Of a stretch of DNA of 64,000 nt, positions 63,551-64,000 are shown one piece after another. Source of the stretch: an uncultured Clostridia bacterium (GTDB taxonomy: Bacteria > Bacillota > Clostridia > Monoglobales > Monoglobaceae). The stretch is taken from the NCBI GenBank assembly GCA_934463175.1, contig CAKSIW010000004.1, forward strand, positions 1 through 64,000, in the 5' to 3' direction. The translations under genes and the position numbers were made by a program. Each line of letters begins with the position of its first letter. Position 1 is the stretch's first letter. The notes beneath the pieces are model-generated. The model saw only the letters and a program-made list of their open reading frames with translations, was not told the origin of the DNA and made no database searches.

Positions 63551-64000
63551 CGTTCACCTCAAATTTATATCCGATTCCCCTGATTGTTTTGATATATCTG
63601 CCGCAGCCGAGAAGCTTGCTGCGGAGTTTTTTGACGTGCGTGTCAACCGTGCGGACGTCTCCGAAATAGTCGAAATCCCAGACGTTGTTCAGGATTTTGT
63701 CCCGTGACAGGGCAATTCCGCGGTTGGATATGAAAAAACAAAGAAGCTCAAATTCCTTGAAGCTCAGCTCAATCGGAGTGCCGCCTGCGGTGACGGTGCG
63801 TGCGTCGCGGTTCACGCACAGCTGACCGACCGTGGTGTCCTCACCCGTGAGTGTGTGATTGCGTTTCAGGAGCGACTCGACCCGCGCAACCAATATGCGC
63901 GGACTGAACGGCTTTGAAATATATTCGTCAGCACCCAGCCCAAAGCCGTGAAGCTCGTCGGTTTCCTCGCCGAGAGCTGTGAGCATGACAATCGGAACAT
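63531..64000 (-). CDS. OmpR family response regulator (5' end beyond the window)
   Basis: A partial gene with 156 complete codons visible, running off the right edge. The visible part has the end of the receiver domain (IVMLTALGEETDELHGFGLG, ADEYISKPFSPRILVARV, with the conserved Lys) and a complete winged-helix domain (ELSFKEFELLCFFISNRGIALSRDKIL, VRTVDTHVKKLRSKL, IKTIRGIGYKFE). It overlaps and is cotranscribed with the histidine kinase gene. Confidence 0.95.
   Translation of the reverse strand, partial: VPIVMLTALGEETDELHGFGLGADEYISKPFSPRILVARVESLLKRNHTLTGEDTTVGQLCVNRDARTVTAGGTPIELSFKEFELLCFFISNRGIALSRDKILNNVWDFDYFGDVRTVDTHVKKLRSKLLGCGRYIKTIRGIGYKFEVNDETKSK

Noticed and set aside
1..64000. 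CRISPR arrays, tRNA or rRNA genes, insertion sequences and prophage
   Set aside because: By eye I found no regularly spaced repeats of CRISPR type, no tRNA T-arm/acceptor patterns, no rRNA and no transposase, integrase or phage structural genes. A tRNAscan-SE and a cmscan run would settle the RNA part.

Overview
The window looks like chromosome of a spore-forming anaerobic member of the Bacillota, class Clostridia. Evidence: sporulation genes (spoIIP, spoIID, a SpoIIQ-like M23 protein, sigH), an acetate kinase/phosphotransacetylase pair, a flavodiiron protein for O2/NO defence, surface proteins with S-layer homology and stalk (copper-amine-oxidase-N) domains, and many promoters with TTGACA/TATAAT-type boxes 17 bases apart. 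Base composition is moderate. The first ~345 bases are the exception: they are clearly richer in G+C and look foreign or misassembled. I see no rRNA, tRNA, CRISPR array, insertion sequence or prophage. The order or family cannot be fixed from the sequence alone.

Layout. 1-3.2 kb: a truncated, mosaic GH130 gene divergent from an AraC regulator, a secreted stalk-domain protein with a recent internal duplication, and a tiny DUF6774 gene. 3.2-13.6 kb: ABC exporter, DNA-deoxyinosine glycosylase, serine beta-lactamase-like hydrolase, DUF1385/prmC, spoIIP, trmFO, an ECF transporter S component and flavodiiron protein. 13.6-17 kb: ECF sigma/RsiV-like anti-sigma pair, ParB/Noc-like protein, SpoIIQ-like peptidase. 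17-20.1 kb: amino-acid permease behind a long structured leader, a small membrane protein, rsmE. 20.1-21.8 kb: a promoter-structure-terminator unit that looks like a rod-shaped noncoding RNA, then a second stalk-domain protein. 21.8-30.2 kb: complete histidine operon hisZ-G-D-C-B-H-A-F-IE-J on the minus strand behind a consensus promoter.

30.5-36.3 kb: a MATE exporter behind a transcription attenuator, then a MarR-controlled heterodimeric ABC exporter with a 17-base-arm operator. 36.3-45.3 kb: AraC regulator divergent from a transaldolase-type aldolase, cytidylate kinase-like protein, spoIID, the rpsF-ssb-rpsR operon, a TetR/methyltransferase pair with two operators, a TfoX-domain protein, metK and an M14 peptidase. 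45.3-51.6 kb: a VOC protein, ung, then a mostly envelope-related run (TagA-type glycosyltransferase, DJ-1, CPBP protease, mltG, trmR, rodA) converging on cca and a degenerate ATPase. 53.6-54.9 kb: rplM-rpsI behind a structured leader. 54.9-64 kb: Cu/Zn superoxide dismutase family protein, an SLH-anchored glycosidase-like protein, sigH, pta-ackA, tmcAL, a 49-base tandem repeat, and a two-component system running off the right edge.

Most of the window is core metabolism, translation and envelope biology. The most promising uncharacterised items are the noncoding RNA candidate at 20479-20680, the exporter attenuator at 31915-31999, a repeat element found at two convergent gene ends (8931-9018 and 57591-57676), the unusual leader before the permease, and the degenerate ATPase overlapping cca. 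I did not find a clearly new multi-gene system.
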